From Candidatus Poribacteria bacterium (lineage in GTDB: Bacteria; Poribacteria; WGA-4E; WGA-3G): DNA of 11,289 nt. Below the pieces are notes generated by a model. That model was not told where the DNA came from and did no database searches. It saw only the letters and a program-made list of their open reading frames with translations. Position numbers and translations under genes: made by a program. The DNA lies in assembly GCA_009845505.1 (NCBI GenBank), contig VXZL01000407.1, forward strand, positions 1 to 11,289, written 5' to 3'. Below are positions 1 to 7,100 of the stretch, piece after piece; position 1 is the stretch's first letter, and each line of letters begins with the position of its first letter.

Positions 1-2
1 AG

Positions 3-641
3 TATAACCTACAAGAAGCCGGCTTTGAGACGGATTACGTCCGGAACGGTGCCGATGCGCTGCACCGTGCCGTTGAAAAATCTCCAGATCTCATCTTATT
101 AGATTTAATGCTTCCAGAAGTCGATGGACTTATTGTCTGTCGTCTATTGAAAAACGATCCGAGGACGAAAAATATCCCGATTGTTATGGTAACCGCCAAA
201 ACTGAAGCGCGAGACCGTATCGCGGGATTAGAACTGGGTGTAGATGATTACATCACCAAACCGTTTAGTCCAAAAGAGGTAGTTTTACGGGTTTCAGCCG
301 TGTTGCGCCGCATCCAAGTCGGAAACCAACAGGCAGAGGATACACAGCAGATCCAAAGGCACGGGTTAACAATTGACCTTGATAAACATCAAGTCCTCAC
401 CGAAAGCGGTCCAATCGACCTCACTGCTACCGAATTTAAACTCATCACACTATTCGCACGTTCACCTGGGCGTGTCTTTACCCGCGATATTCTAATGGAT
501 GTGATATGGGGAGAAGAGTATTACGGTATAGATAGGACCGTAGATACACACGTCAGCAGGCTTCGCCGTAAACTCGGTGCGTTCGGGGAACATATCGAGA
601 CGGTGCACGGCGTTGGATATCGATTCAAAGAGGGAACCTGA
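3..641 (+). CDS. OmpR/PhoB-family response regulator, 5' truncated by window edge
   Basis: This is a DNA-binding response regulator that a sensor histidine kinase would phosphorylate in the cytoplasm. The frame is open from base 3, so the coding region enters from outside the window; 212 residues are visible and roughly the first 15-20 are missing. The receiver domain covers visible residues 1-100. It shows the phospho-acceptor Asp in LLDLMLPE (residue 34, bases 102-104), the conserved Thr in VMVTAK and the conserved Lys in YITKPF. The C-terminal winged helix (about residues 118-210) ends in the typical TVDTHVSRLRRKLG and VHGVGYRF motifs of the PhoB/OmpR class. The ATG at 108 lies after the phospho-acceptor and is not the start. 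No kinase gene is visible; it may lie upstream. corA follows 46 bp downstream, so the two could be co-transcribed, but regulation of corA is only a guess. The family call is secure; the target genes are unknown. Confidence 0.95.
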   Translation, partial: YNLQEAGFETDYVRNGADALHRAVEKSPDLILLDLMLPEVDGLIVCRLLKNDPRTKNIPIVMVTAKTEARDRIAGLELGVDDYITKPFSPKEVVLRVSAVLRRIQVGNQQAEDTQQIQRHGLTIDLDKHQVLTESGPIDLTATEFKLITLFARSPGRVFTRDILMDVIWGEEYYGIDRTVDTHVSRLRRKLGAFGEHIETVHGVGYRFKEGT

Positions 642-676
642 CGGCGATTCCTGTTTCGTTACTCAGGTCTATTAGA

Positions 677-691
677 AAGGTGATGTCTTGA
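677..691 (+). promoter_or_regulatory. corA start region: two-codon mini-ORF overlapping a TTG start
   Basis: AAGG (677-680) is followed by ATG (683-685), TCT and TGA (689-691). The TGA overlaps the TTG start of corA (688-690) as TTGA. The Shine-Dalgarno is only 2 bases from the ATG but 7 from the TTG, so the TTG is the natural start. Confidence 0.55.
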
Positions 692-1779
692 GAATTCCCG
701 GGGCGAAATTACTTAAAACAAGACTGTTCAAAAGCTACTCCCAAAAGGTCGGATTGCCGCCAGGGACCCTTGTTTATATTGGCGAAGAACGCACAGAACC
801 TGTTCAAATTACCGTTACGGATTACAATGAAACACACTTCCGCGAAGTAGAGGTCCAAACGATCCAAGAGTGCTTACACTTTCGGTCCCCGGAGACCGTC
901 ACATGGATTCACATTGCGGGAATTCACGAAACAGAAATTATCGAAGAGATTGGGGAGCACTTTGGTGTTAACCCCCTCGTCCTTGAAGACCTGATGAGTC
1001 CCACCCAACTCCCTAAAATAGAGGTGTACGAAGATTATGTCTTTATTATTCTCAAGCATCTCAATTATGATGCGGAAACGTTAAGCGTTTACAGAGAGCA
1101 AATTGGGCTGATTATCGGGGCGGATTTTGTCGTTTCTCTCCAAGAAAATTCTGGAGAACTCTTCACACCCGTTCAAAACAGGATCCGAAACGCACAAGGC
1201 AGAATTCGGCAGATGCGCGCTGACTACTTGGCGCATGCCCTCATAGATGTTATCGTTGATCATTATTTCATAGCGTTAGAAGAACTCAGCGACGCAATCC
1301 AAGCCGTGGAGGAAGAATCTATCGCGGACCCTACATCCGAAGTCTTGGGAAAAATCAATATCTTGAGAAAGGAGTGCCTCCTTTTGCGCAGACCGCTGCT
1401 CCCGTTCCGCGATGTCATTGACGAGGTCTTAGAGGGTGAGATTTCGCTGCTTGGGAAAGAGACGCATCCGTACTTTCGCGACGTTTACGATCACTTAATT
1501 CAGGTCATCCAAACATTAGAGACGTTTCGTAGCACAGTCTCAGGGCTGTTTGATACCTATACTTCGGCAGTTAGCCATCGGATGAACGAAGTTATGAAGG
1601 TCCTGACGATTGTCGCTACATTCTTTATTCCGCTGACTTTCATCGCCGGTATCTATGGCATGAATTTCAAGTTTATGCCGGAACTTGAAGCATCATGGGG
1701 GTATCCTGCCGTTTTGTTAGTCATGGCGGGGATTGGCATCATCATGTTTCTCTATTTCAAATTCAAAAAATGGCTCTGA
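688..1779 (+). CDS. corA: CorA-type Mg2+/Co2+ transporter
   Basis: This is a divalent cation channel of the CorA family in the inner membrane, and the known family forms pentamers. The 363 residues match the usual length. The N-terminal two thirds is the soluble funnel domain, with the alpha/beta part followed by long helices at about residues 160-300. Two C-terminal membrane segments lie near 303-323 and 338-357. The signature YGMNF (GMN at 324-326) closes the first one and is followed by a short loop with MPE, as in genuine CorA proteins. The start is TTG at 688: AAGG at 677-680 sits 7 bases before it, and the next in-frame Met is residue 103, deep in the domain. An out-of-frame ATG at 683 reads ATG-TCT-TGA and terminates over the TTG. 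Cobalt, magnesium or nickel specificity cannot be read from the sequence; a ZntB-like role is less likely. Confidence 0.95.
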   Translation: MRIPGAKLLKTRLFKSYSQKVGLPPGTLVYIGEERTEPVQITVTDYNETHFREVEVQTIQECLHFRSPETVTWIHIAGIHETEIIEEIGEHFGVNPLVLEDLMSPTQLPKIEVYEDYVFIILKHLNYDAETLSVYREQIGLIIGADFVVSLQENSGELFTPVQNRIRNAQGRIRQMRADYLAHALIDVIVDHYFIALEELSDAIQAVEEESIADPTSEVLGKINILRKECLLLRRPLLPFRDVIDEVLEGEISLLGKETHPYFRDVYDHLIQVIQTLETFRSTVSGLFDTYTSAVSHRMNEVMKVLTIVATFFIPLTFIAGIYGMNFKFMPELEASWGYPAVLLVMAGIGIIMFLYFKFKKWL

Positions 1780-1826
1780 ATCTTCTGGACATCCAGTAAA
1801 ATGCTTTCAGGGACTAACTCGTAGAT

Positions 1827-1842
1827 AGGAGGTATGCTGTGA
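1827..1842 (+). promoter_or_regulatory. Lipoprotein start region: two-codon mini-ORF overlapping a GTG start
   Basis: AGGAGGT (1827-1833) abuts ATG (1834-1836), then CTG and TGA (1840-1842), whose TGA overlaps the GTG start (1839-1841) as GTGA. Zero spacing makes the ATG unusable as an ordinary start, while the GTG has optimal spacing. The layout is the same as at corA. Confidence 0.55.
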
Positions 1843-2540
1843 AAATTTTAAATCCACGACCGATTGCCATATTTCTTTTCGTAATCGGTCCGTTGGTGAT
1901 CTTCACGGGTTGCGCAGAATATGAGAGATGGCGGAACGGACCGCCAGAAATCAACACATTCAGCGTTCCGAAAGAAGTCAACTACGGTGAGACGACTACA
2001 TTTAGAGTTGGGGTTTCCGATCCGGAGGACGATCCGCTTACGTACTTATGGAATGTGTCAGAAGGAACTTTAACGGGAGAGATGGGACCGGAAATCCAAT
2101 GGACCGCCCCCAAACTCTCCAATTCGGAGCTTGCGCCGGACCGAACGGTGACCGTGTATCTATCCGTCCGGGGGGATGGTGAGGAAGCTGCCACCGAATC
2201 GGCCTCTATCGTTGTCTTTTCAAAATCCTACAGAGTTGCCAACGCGCTCAGCGGGAGGTACGAACTCGTCCGCACACAAGTTGCTGGCGAAACCGTGGTA
2301 GAAACGGGATTAATGCGACTGACAACAACAACATTTACCAGAGAATTCCAGAATAGCGGCGATTTTCTCTTCGGTTCGTATAAGTTGATTGAACCGTTTG
2401 ACGGAAAAAAGGGGACGATCTACTGGTTTTCTGATGAGAGTTCTGAACCTACCGTAACGACCTATACATGGGATGGCGAACTGTTAGTCATTTTCAGTGC
2501 AGGGACCGCTACAGGTCATGTCTACCAGAAATGGAATTAA
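1839..2540 (+). CDS. Lipoprotein with PKD/Ig-like domain and C-terminal lipocalin-like part
   Basis: This is a predicted exported lipoprotein of 233 residues. A hydrophobic segment (residues 9-23) ends in FTGC, with Cys25 as the likely lipidated residue; the -3 Phe is less common than Leu. Residues 36-128 look like a PKD/cadherin-type beta sandwich: PPEINTF at the start, the motif DPEDDPLTYLWNV near 61-73, then IQWTAP and a closing strand. Residues 133-233 form a second beta-rich part starting GRYELV, which resembles small lipocalin-like domains. No catalytic residues are evident. The start is GTG at 1839, with AGGAGGT at 1827-1833 spaced 5 bases; no other Met precedes the signal peptide. An ATG at 1834 is out of frame and stops immediately. 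The next gene also encodes an envelope protein, so an envelope role is likely. Substrate and partner are unknown. Confidence 0.85.
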   Translation: MKILNPRPIAIFLFVIGPLVIFTGCAEYERWRNGPPEINTFSVPKEVNYGETTTFRVGVSDPEDDPLTYLWNVSEGTLTGEMGPEIQWTAPKLSNSELAPDRTVTVYLSVRGDGEEAATESASIVVFSKSYRVANALSGRYELVRTQVAGETVVETGLMRLTTTTFTREFQNSGDFLFGSYKLIEPFDGKKGTIYWFSDESSEPTVTTYTWDGELLVIFSAGTATGHVYQKWN

Positions 2541-2571
2541 CGCCAAACGGTTTCTTACGAACGTCTAAATA

Positions 2572-2590
2572 TTGGCAAAATTTATGCCAA
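2572..2590 (+). repeat. Palindrome TTGGCA-N7-TGCCAA between envelope genes
   Basis: In the 75-bp gap between the lipoprotein and the next gene, TTGGCA (2572-2577) and TGCCAA (2585-2590) form a perfect 6-bp inverted repeat around seven A/T bases. Another GCCAA lies at 2542-2546 and could pair with the first arm instead. It could be a dimeric operator site or an mRNA hairpin ahead of the ribosome binding site at 2603. There is no U-run, so it is not a terminator. Confidence 0.5.
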
Positions 2591-2615
2591 ATATACATCC
2601 AAAAAGGAGCGATGC

Positions 2616-3122
2616 GTGAACATAAAATTTCGTTATCATCCGGGCATACTGTTGATAGCCGCACTAATCTTCGGTCCGCCTGCCCAAAGTTTTAGCGTCG
2701 GTACTGAACGCCGTACGGTAGAGGTCAATGGTGTTCCGAAGCAGTACGATGTGATAGAAACAAAACAGTATAAGATTATTGAGGTTCAAGACCCAACGCA
2801 TCTCGCAGATGCTCCCATGTCTATTGAAGCACAAGCCATTCATGATGCAGAACAAGACGCAGCGGCACACCTGAATAAGACTTTGTGGTTCACTGTCGGA
2901 TGTTTCTTCCCATTGGCGGGTCCACTCGTTTCGCAATGGTATCAACCTTTTATGCCGACCGCGCGGGTCCTCGGTAAACCTCCCGAATATATAGGCTTCT
3001 ACTATGACGCGTATAAAGTGAAAACAAAAAAGTTACAATACAATTGGGCACTGGGCGGTTGTCTTGTCGGGCTGCCAACAGGCGCATGTCTTCTAACACT
3101 TCTTTACAACAGAACAAGGTGA
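2616..3122 (+). CDS. Small membrane protein of unknown function with signal peptide
   Basis: I do not recognise a characterised family here. The 168-residue protein has an N-terminal hydrophobic stretch (residues 10-26) ending near PAQSFS, which looks like a signal peptide. A polar middle follows (about 27-85). Two hydrophobic segments lie at 89-107 (WFTVGCFFPLAGPLVSQWY) and 144-164 (rich in Gly, Cys and Leu), linked by the polar stretch LGKPPEYIGFYYDAYK. It therefore looks like an envelope protein anchored by a C-terminal helical hairpin. The start is GTG at 2616, 7 bases after AAGGAG (2603-2608). The ATG at 2612 is in another frame and its ORF stops at 2695, so it is not the start. The next gene begins 9 bp downstream, implying one transcript with the beta-barrel protein. 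No enzymatic motif is visible. Confidence 0.75.
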   Translation: MNIKFRYHPGILLIAALIFGPPAQSFSVGTERRTVEVNGVPKQYDVIETKQYKIIEVQDPTHLADAPMSIEAQAIHDAEQDAAAHLNKTLWFTVGCFFPLAGPLVSQWYQPFMPTARVLGKPPEYIGFYYDAYKVKTKKLQYNWALGGCLVGLPTGACLLTLLYNRTR

Positions 3123-3131
3123 AGGAGAAAA

Positions 3132-3884
3132 ATGGAAAGCCTAACAGAGATATTGGCACTGCATCCCGAACGCACCCGAATCAATAAATTGGGCACCTGC
3201 GTAGGTGTAGTGCTTCTTTCAATACTGTATGCAATGCCGACCTATAGTCAGTTTGCGGATCTTCCACAAGATGCGAAAACCGTAGACATCGGTGTGAACG
3301 GCGATGGAGCGTCACAGACATTCAGTTTAACGGCAGTCGTGCCGCTTCGTCGGCTTAATGGGTGGGCAGGCGTTTTTGGTTCGCGTGCCTCAAGTGAAGC
3401 GGAAGTACTTTCTGAAATCCTCAAGGCACGGACACAAGGCGGCTTTCGCATCGGCACATTTGGGATTGAGGGATTCACGGATTTAGAGCGTAATATTACC
3501 AAAGGTAGTGCCTTGACCTCACAAATCGGCACTTACGTCCGTCCGGCGATTTACGAAAAAGAGACGCTTCGCATATCTGGCGGTATCGGCGTTTTCCTTG
3601 AGAATATTCAGCCGCACCAAGACTTGGTCCTAAAGAAATTCGATCCGACAACGTTCCGATGGTTGGCATTTTCATCGGTTGGCTGGCGGAAACTTAACAC
3701 CGTGTTGAAGTTTACACCAGAAGTCGGGTTTAAAAACTATAAGTTCTCAGCAGAACCTGCCATTACGTTTAGTCTCACCAATCGGTTAGGTTTGCGTCTG
3801 AGCGGTTCCGCAACGTACAACAGTGAACCGCTGACAGAAAAGTGGCACTATAAGTATCTGACGATTTTGCGGGTCACGTTATAG
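3132..3884 (+). CDS. Probable outer-membrane beta-barrel protein
   Basis: The 250-residue protein has an unusually long polar N-terminus, then a hydrophobic signal core at about residues 20-35. A plausible cleavage site lies after TYS at 37-39. The rest has no hydrophobic helices. It alternates short amphipathic strands with turns, for example TFSLTAVVPL, GGFRIGTFGIEGF, LRISGGIGVFL, FRWLAFSSVGW and RLGLRLSGSATYN, and it finishes with a strand ending ILRVTL. This strand pattern with Gly and aromatic residues is typical of small outer-membrane barrels of 8-12 strands. The ATG at 3132 follows GAAGGAG (3121-3127). It is 9 bp after the upstream membrane-protein gene, so the two are very likely co-translated. 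The specific role (porin, structural protein or other) cannot be told. The barrel call is inferred from composition and not from a named motif. Confidence 0.75.
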   Translation: MESLTEILALHPERTRINKLGTCVGVVLLSILYAMPTYSQFADLPQDAKTVDIGVNGDGASQTFSLTAVVPLRRLNGWAGVFGSRASSEAEVLSEILKARTQGGFRIGTFGIEGFTDLERNITKGSALTSQIGTYVRPAIYEKETLRISGGIGVFLENIQPHQDLVLKKFDPTTFRWLAFSSVGWRKLNTVLKFTPEVGFKNYKFSAEPAITFSLTNRLGLRLSGSATYNSEPLTEKWHYKYLTILRVTL

Positions 3885-3924
3885 CGGTCAAACAACACCT
3901 TGAGACCATAGGGGTCAAACTATA

Positions 3925-3968
3925 GGTAATATAGGAAGTAGGAAACCTTGGTTTCTAAGATAATTACC
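3925..3968 (+). repeat. Nested inverted repeat in the leader of the channel operon
   Basis: The 100-bp gap before the first channel gene contains an outer pair GGTAAT (3925-3930) and ATTACC (3963-3968) around an inner perfect palindrome GAAACCTTGGTTTC (3942-3955). The structure ends 5 bases before the ribosome binding site AAAGGA. The repeat GGTCAAAC also occurs twice in the gap (3887-3894 and 3912-3919). No U-run follows, so it is more likely an operator or a leader structure than a terminator. Confidence 0.45.
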
Positions 3969-3984
3969 AGCAAAGGAAAATAAA

Positions 3985-4884
3985 ATGCTTTTAGAATTCA
4001 TAGCAGGTTTGGAAAACCTCATAAACGCGATTATTAACTCACCCTTTAGAGGCATCCTTTTAAGCGTTGTCACAATCGTGACTTTACTCATTGTAAAGGC
4101 AATCTCAGGATATTTTGTCAAAAGATACGTCTACCAACACGCCCAGGTGGAGACGAATGCGCAAAATTTCATGGCGGTTTGGGGCTATATCTGGACGGCT
4201 ATTATTGCGATTTTTGGCATTATCAGTCTCAGCGGTTCTCTGAAAACGCTCGGCATCTCGGCAGGATTTCTGGGAATGGTCTTGGGTTGGTCTTTGCAGG
4301 CACCCGTTACAGGGATTGCCGCATGGTTGATGCTTATTCTTAAGCGACCCTTTAAGATTGGGGATCGCGTCATCATTGCTGGCATCACAGGTGATGTTAT
4401 GGACATTACCTTAACGCATGTCATCTTGAACCAAGTCGGTGGGACAGTCTCCAGCGAGGAGCGTTCGGGGCGCGGTATCCTCATTCCGAATGCGATCCTC
4501 TTTGGACAGACGATCACCAACTACACCTTAGAAGAGGAGTATATCTTGGTCGAAGTGCCTGTACGGATTACCTTCAAATCAGATTGGGCGGAAGCAGAGC
4601 GGATTCTGGTGCGCGCGGCACAAGAGGTTACAGCCGATGTTATCAAAGCGACTGGAGAAGAACCTTTTATCCGTGCCGAATTGTTTGACGCAGGTGTAAT
4701 GATGCGGTTACGCTACAAAACCCGTCCGGTAGACCGAGCGAAAAGCCTGAGTGATATTGTCAAGATTATCTTCCATGGGTTCTCAAACAATAAGAATGTT
4801 GAGTTCTGCTACGCACATTCAGAAGTTATCTATTCGTGGAAAGACCAACCCGCACTGCCGGAAAATCTTCGTGAGGTCCAATGA
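3985..4884 (+). CDS. MscS-family mechanosensitive ion channel (short paralogue A)
   Basis: This is a predicted inner-membrane channel of the MscS family, whose members open under membrane tension in hypo-osmotic shock. The 299 residues hold membrane helices at about 21-45 and 63-86, then the pore helix (92-119) containing GWSLQAPVTGIAAWLMLILK. The beta domain entry RPFKIGDRVII follows directly, as in MscS. The beta domain (about 125-185) has an insertion, LNQVGGTVSSEERSGRG, before the conserved LIPN and TNY motifs. The alpha/beta tail runs to the end. The ATG at 3985 has AGGA 7 bases upstream. It overlaps the next channel gene by four bases (ATGA) and shares the insertion with it, so the pair probably arose by duplication and may assemble together. 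A hairpin lies just upstream of the ribosome binding site. The family is sure; ion selectivity and true mechanosensitivity are not shown. Confidence 0.9.
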   Translation: MLLEFIAGLENLINAIINSPFRGILLSVVTIVTLLIVKAISGYFVKRYVYQHAQVETNAQNFMAVWGYIWTAIIAIFGIISLSGSLKTLGISAGFLGMVLGWSLQAPVTGIAAWLMLILKRPFKIGDRVIIAGITGDVMDITLTHVILNQVGGTVSSEERSGRGILIPNAILFGQTITNYTLEEEYILVEVPVRITFKSDWAEAERILVRAAQEVTADVIKATGEEPFIRAELFDAGVMMRLRYKTRPVDRAKSLSDIVKIIFHGFSNNKNVEFCYAHSEVIYSWKDQPALPENLREVQ

Positions 4885-5780
4885 TGTCTTGGGAAGTCTG
4901 GAACGCAACTCTGAATTTCAAATATATTTCTATCGTCTGGATGGGATTGGCGGTTATCGGTGCGATTATCGTCTACTTCCGATTGACATCACAGCTGCAG
5001 AAGTTTACGAAGGCCCGCGCCTATAAACCTGAGAATGCTGATCGATTCTTTTTCATCTGGCGTTATGTGTTTATGTTTTCGATAGGCGGAGTGATTGTTT
5101 TTCTGTTTTCGGATGTCTTCGGATTGATCGGGTTGTCTCTAACTTTCATCGTTACACTAATGGGGTGGGGTATCCGAAACCCGGTTACGAATTTAGCCGC
5201 ATGGTTATTGATTATCCTTAAGAAGCCTTACCGCATCGGGGATCGGATTATCTTAGGCGGAATAATTGGTGATGTGGAGGACATCTCGGTCATGTATACG
5301 CAAATGGAGCAGGTGGGCGGCACGATTGGTGGGGAAGAAAAGTCTGGAAGGAGTGTCCTGATTCCGAACCAACACCTTTTCAGGTGGAACGTGATTAACT
5401 ATACACGAGATGAGAAATACATCCTCGATGAGGTTATCATTCGGTTAACGTATCGGTCGAATATCACACGTGCCGAGAAAATTATGTCTGAACAGGCGGC
5501 GGAAGTGATATCGGACATAGTTGCTGAGACGGGTGAAACACCTTATGTGTTGTTCGAGTTTATTCCGTCTGGGGTTGTTGGCAAGTTAAGGTATCGCGTC
5601 GTCGCCGTGAAACGCCAAAGCACTTCAACATTAATCGTGGAACGGATATCCAAGGCATTTATGCATGAAGGTGGAATTGAGTTCGCTTATGTGAAACGCG
5701 AATCCCTATTAAAACCGAAAGATGAAACATCACTGCCCCCACAATATCTGTATACCCAACAACTTCATGAACGTCCTTGA
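4881..5780 (+). CDS. MscS-family mechanosensitive ion channel (short paralogue B)
   Basis: This is a second MscS-type channel of exactly the same length (299 residues) as its upstream neighbour. Hydrophobic helices lie at about 16-33, 60-78 and 81-113. The pore helix region reads LMGWGIRNPVTNLAAWLL, followed by KKPYRIGDRIIL, the entry to the beta domain. The insertion MEQVGGTIGGEEKSGRS, the LIPN motif and VINYT match the upstream paralogue. Arg99 in the pore helix replaces the Gln of the paralogue (GWSLQ versus GWGIR) and puts a charge in a segment that is normally small and apolar. The start ATG at 4881 overlaps the upstream TGA, so translation is probably coupled; ATG 4884 is an alternative two codons... 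one codon later in the same frame. Hetero-oligomers with paralogue A are possible but only inferred. Confidence 0.9.
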   Translation: MMSWEVWNATLNFKYISIVWMGLAVIGAIIVYFRLTSQLQKFTKARAYKPENADRFFFIWRYVFMFSIGGVIVFLFSDVFGLIGLSLTFIVTLMGWGIRNPVTNLAAWLLIILKKPYRIGDRIILGGIIGDVEDISVMYTQMEQVGGTIGGEEKSGRSVLIPNQHLFRWNVINYTRDEKYILDEVIIRLTYRSNITRAEKIMSEQAAEVISDIVAETGETPYVLFEFIPSGVVGKLRYRVVAVKRQSTSTLIVERISKAFMHEGGIEFAYVKRESLLKPKDETSLPPQYLYTQQLHERP

Positions 5781-5798
5781 TAGACAGGATAGTATAAG

Positions 5799-6968
5799 AT
5801 GGATGAATGGATTCAACGGTTAGAAAGTTTACTTGATATCTCTATAATCACATCGGATGATCCGGTAAAAGTCGGTCAGCTTGTTTTATTAATTGGGACT
5901 TTGGCAGTTGCGTTAGCACTCGCAGGATTTTTACGCTGGTGGTTTCGCCGCCTATTTAATCGACTCCGGATTTCAAACGATCTCGAAGGACGGCTGCTCG
6001 CGCTTCTATTCCTGATTGTTATGGTTGTGGGAACCATCTTGGGATTACGGTTCGCAGGAATTGGAACCGGACTCCTCAGTAAATTCTTTCACTATCCGTT
6101 GACAAACCTCTTTCAGCCATCCGCGGACGCAACAGATGGGGCGACACATAACCTAACCTTAGCGCGTCTGTTTTATGCGTTCGTGATTGTTTTCGGGATG
6201 TTCATCCTCTCAAAGTATGTGCAATGGGTGCTGCGGGAGCAAGTGCTACGCGCCTTCCAAATTGCACCACATACCCAATTTATTCTCCTTCGCTTTCTTC
6301 ATTTCGGCCTTATTATCCTTGGCATTCTCATCAGTCTGAGTGCGATCGGTGTGAGTTTCACGAGTCTGGCGTTGATTTTCGGCGGGTTGAGTATCGGTAT
6401 CGGTTTCGGTTTACAAAATATTGCCTCCAACCTGATTTCCGGGTTTATCTTAATTTTTGAACGTCCCATCAAAATTGGGGATCTCGTGGAGATTATGGAC
6501 GTTAACGTATTTGGTAGGGTGAGTAGTATCAATCTCCGGTCAACAGTCATCGTTTCACTTGATGAAAAGGAGATTATCGTTCCGAATTCTCAATTGATTA
6601 CAGAATCCGTTCATAACCTCACACATGCGAACAATCTGTTTCGGCTCAAAATTATGGTGGGGGTATCATACAGTTCAGACGTGGATTTGGTCAAGAAAGT
6701 ACTACTCGATGCTGCAGATGACCATCTCGGCGTGATCAAAGAACGTATTCCGAACATGAGCAACGTTACGCCTCCTTTCGTTCGCTTTACGGCTTTTGGA
6801 AATTCATCCTTAGATTTTGAGTTGTTGGCGTGGATTCCAGATTCCTTTCAGCGTTTCGATATTGCCAGTGATCTCCATTTCTTAATCTGGCATAAATTTA
6901 AAGAAAACGACATTACCATCGCATTCCCACAACTCGATGTCCATTTTGATCCCCAAGAAGATGAATAG
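5799..6968 (+). CDS. MscS-family mechanosensitive ion channel (canonical form)
   Basis: This is the third channel in the row, 389 residues, with a fuller architecture. Membrane segments lie at about 27-45, 64-82, 123-141 and 161-183. The pore helix near 187-220 carries the classic MscS signature IGIGFGLQNIASNLISG, then ERPIKIGDLVEI leading into the beta domain. Later features are the conserved IIVPNSQL (259-266) and VHNLTH, and a C-terminal alpha/beta domain ending DVHFDPQ. It lacks the QVGG insertion of the two preceding channels, so it is a distinct subfamily. The ATG at 5799 lies 18 bp after the previous stop with only a weak ribosome binding site (ACAGGA, 5784-5789, 9 bases away), which suggests reading from the same transcript. 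It is likely an inner-membrane osmotic safety valve. The family is certain; gating properties are not known from sequence. Confidence 0.95.
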   Translation: MDEWIQRLESLLDISIITSDDPVKVGQLVLLIGTLAVALALAGFLRWWFRRLFNRLRISNDLEGRLLALLFLIVMVVGTILGLRFAGIGTGLLSKFFHYPLTNLFQPSADATDGATHNLTLARLFYAFVIVFGMFILSKYVQWVLREQVLRAFQIAPHTQFILLRFLHFGLIILGILISLSAIGVSFTSLALIFGGLSIGIGFGLQNIASNLISGFILIFERPIKIGDLVEIMDVNVFGRVSSINLRSTVIVSLDEKEIIVPNSQLITESVHNLTHANNLFRLKIMVGVSYSSDVDLVKKVLLDAADDHLGVIKERIPNMSNVTPPFVRFTAFGNSSLDFELLAWIPDSFQRFDIASDLHFLIWHKFKENDITIAFPQLDVHFDPQEDE

Positions 6969-6985
6969 AGGTAGGCGGTTATGCG

Positions 6986-7014
6986 TTGTCTGTTTGCCTA
7001 AAATGTGGTATAAT
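6986..7014 (+). promoter_or_regulatory. Strong sigma70-type promoter with extended -10
   Basis: TTGTCT (6986-6991) and TATAAT (7009-7014) are separated by exactly 17 bases, and TGG precedes the -10, giving an extended -10 element. The expected start point is near 7020-7022. This is the best housekeeping promoter in the window. It lies between the last channel gene and the hypothetical gene at 7101, and it separates the right-hand cassette from the channel operon. A weak stem (6972-6978 with 6994-7000) overlaps the -35 but has no U-run, so it is not called a terminator. Confidence 0.75.
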
Positions 7015-7020
7015 GGATAT

Positions 7021-7100
7021 TATCGGGGGGCAGTGGATACAACCTTCTCGTTTCATTGCTGATGTGTTATCAGTGCCCTAAATCTTTTTCAAGGGATGTG
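7021..7100 (+). promoter_or_regulatory. Structured 5' leader of the 7101 gene
   Basis: About 80 untranslated bases are expected between the promoter and the GTG start. They can fold: CTGAT (7059-7063) pairs with ATCAG (7069-7073) around GTGTT, and GGGCA (7028-7032) can pair with TGCCC (7074-7078) to enclose it. The hairpin covers the alternative TTG 7056 and ATG 7062 starts, which argues against their use. I do not recognise a known riboswitch class in it. Confidence 0.35.

Noticed and set aside
1785..1796. CTGGACATCCAG palindrome after corA as a terminator
   Set aside because: Only 4-5 bp of stem, a very tight loop and no following T-run.
2468..2695. 75-codon plus-strand frame bridging the lipoprotein and the next gene
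   Set aside because: It overlaps the lipoprotein end and the signal peptide of the next gene. The AAGGAG at 2603 fits the GTG at 2616, and that frame yields a signal peptide and two membrane segments.
3900..3932. Sigma70 promoter TTGAGA ... TAATAT before the channel operon
   Set aside because: The -35 is fair, but candidate -10 boxes fall at 15 or 21 bases instead of 16-18, so it was not listed.
4185..4520. 111-codon minus-strand frame opposite the first channel gene
   Set aside because: Mirror frame of the conserved MscS pore and beta domain, with a Pro/Met/Ile-rich composition and no Shine-Dalgarno.
7021..7078. Known riboswitch in the leader of the 7101 gene
   Set aside because: The foldable leader lacks the conserved cores that I know for fluoride, ZTP, preQ1, cyclic-di-GMP or guanidine classes.
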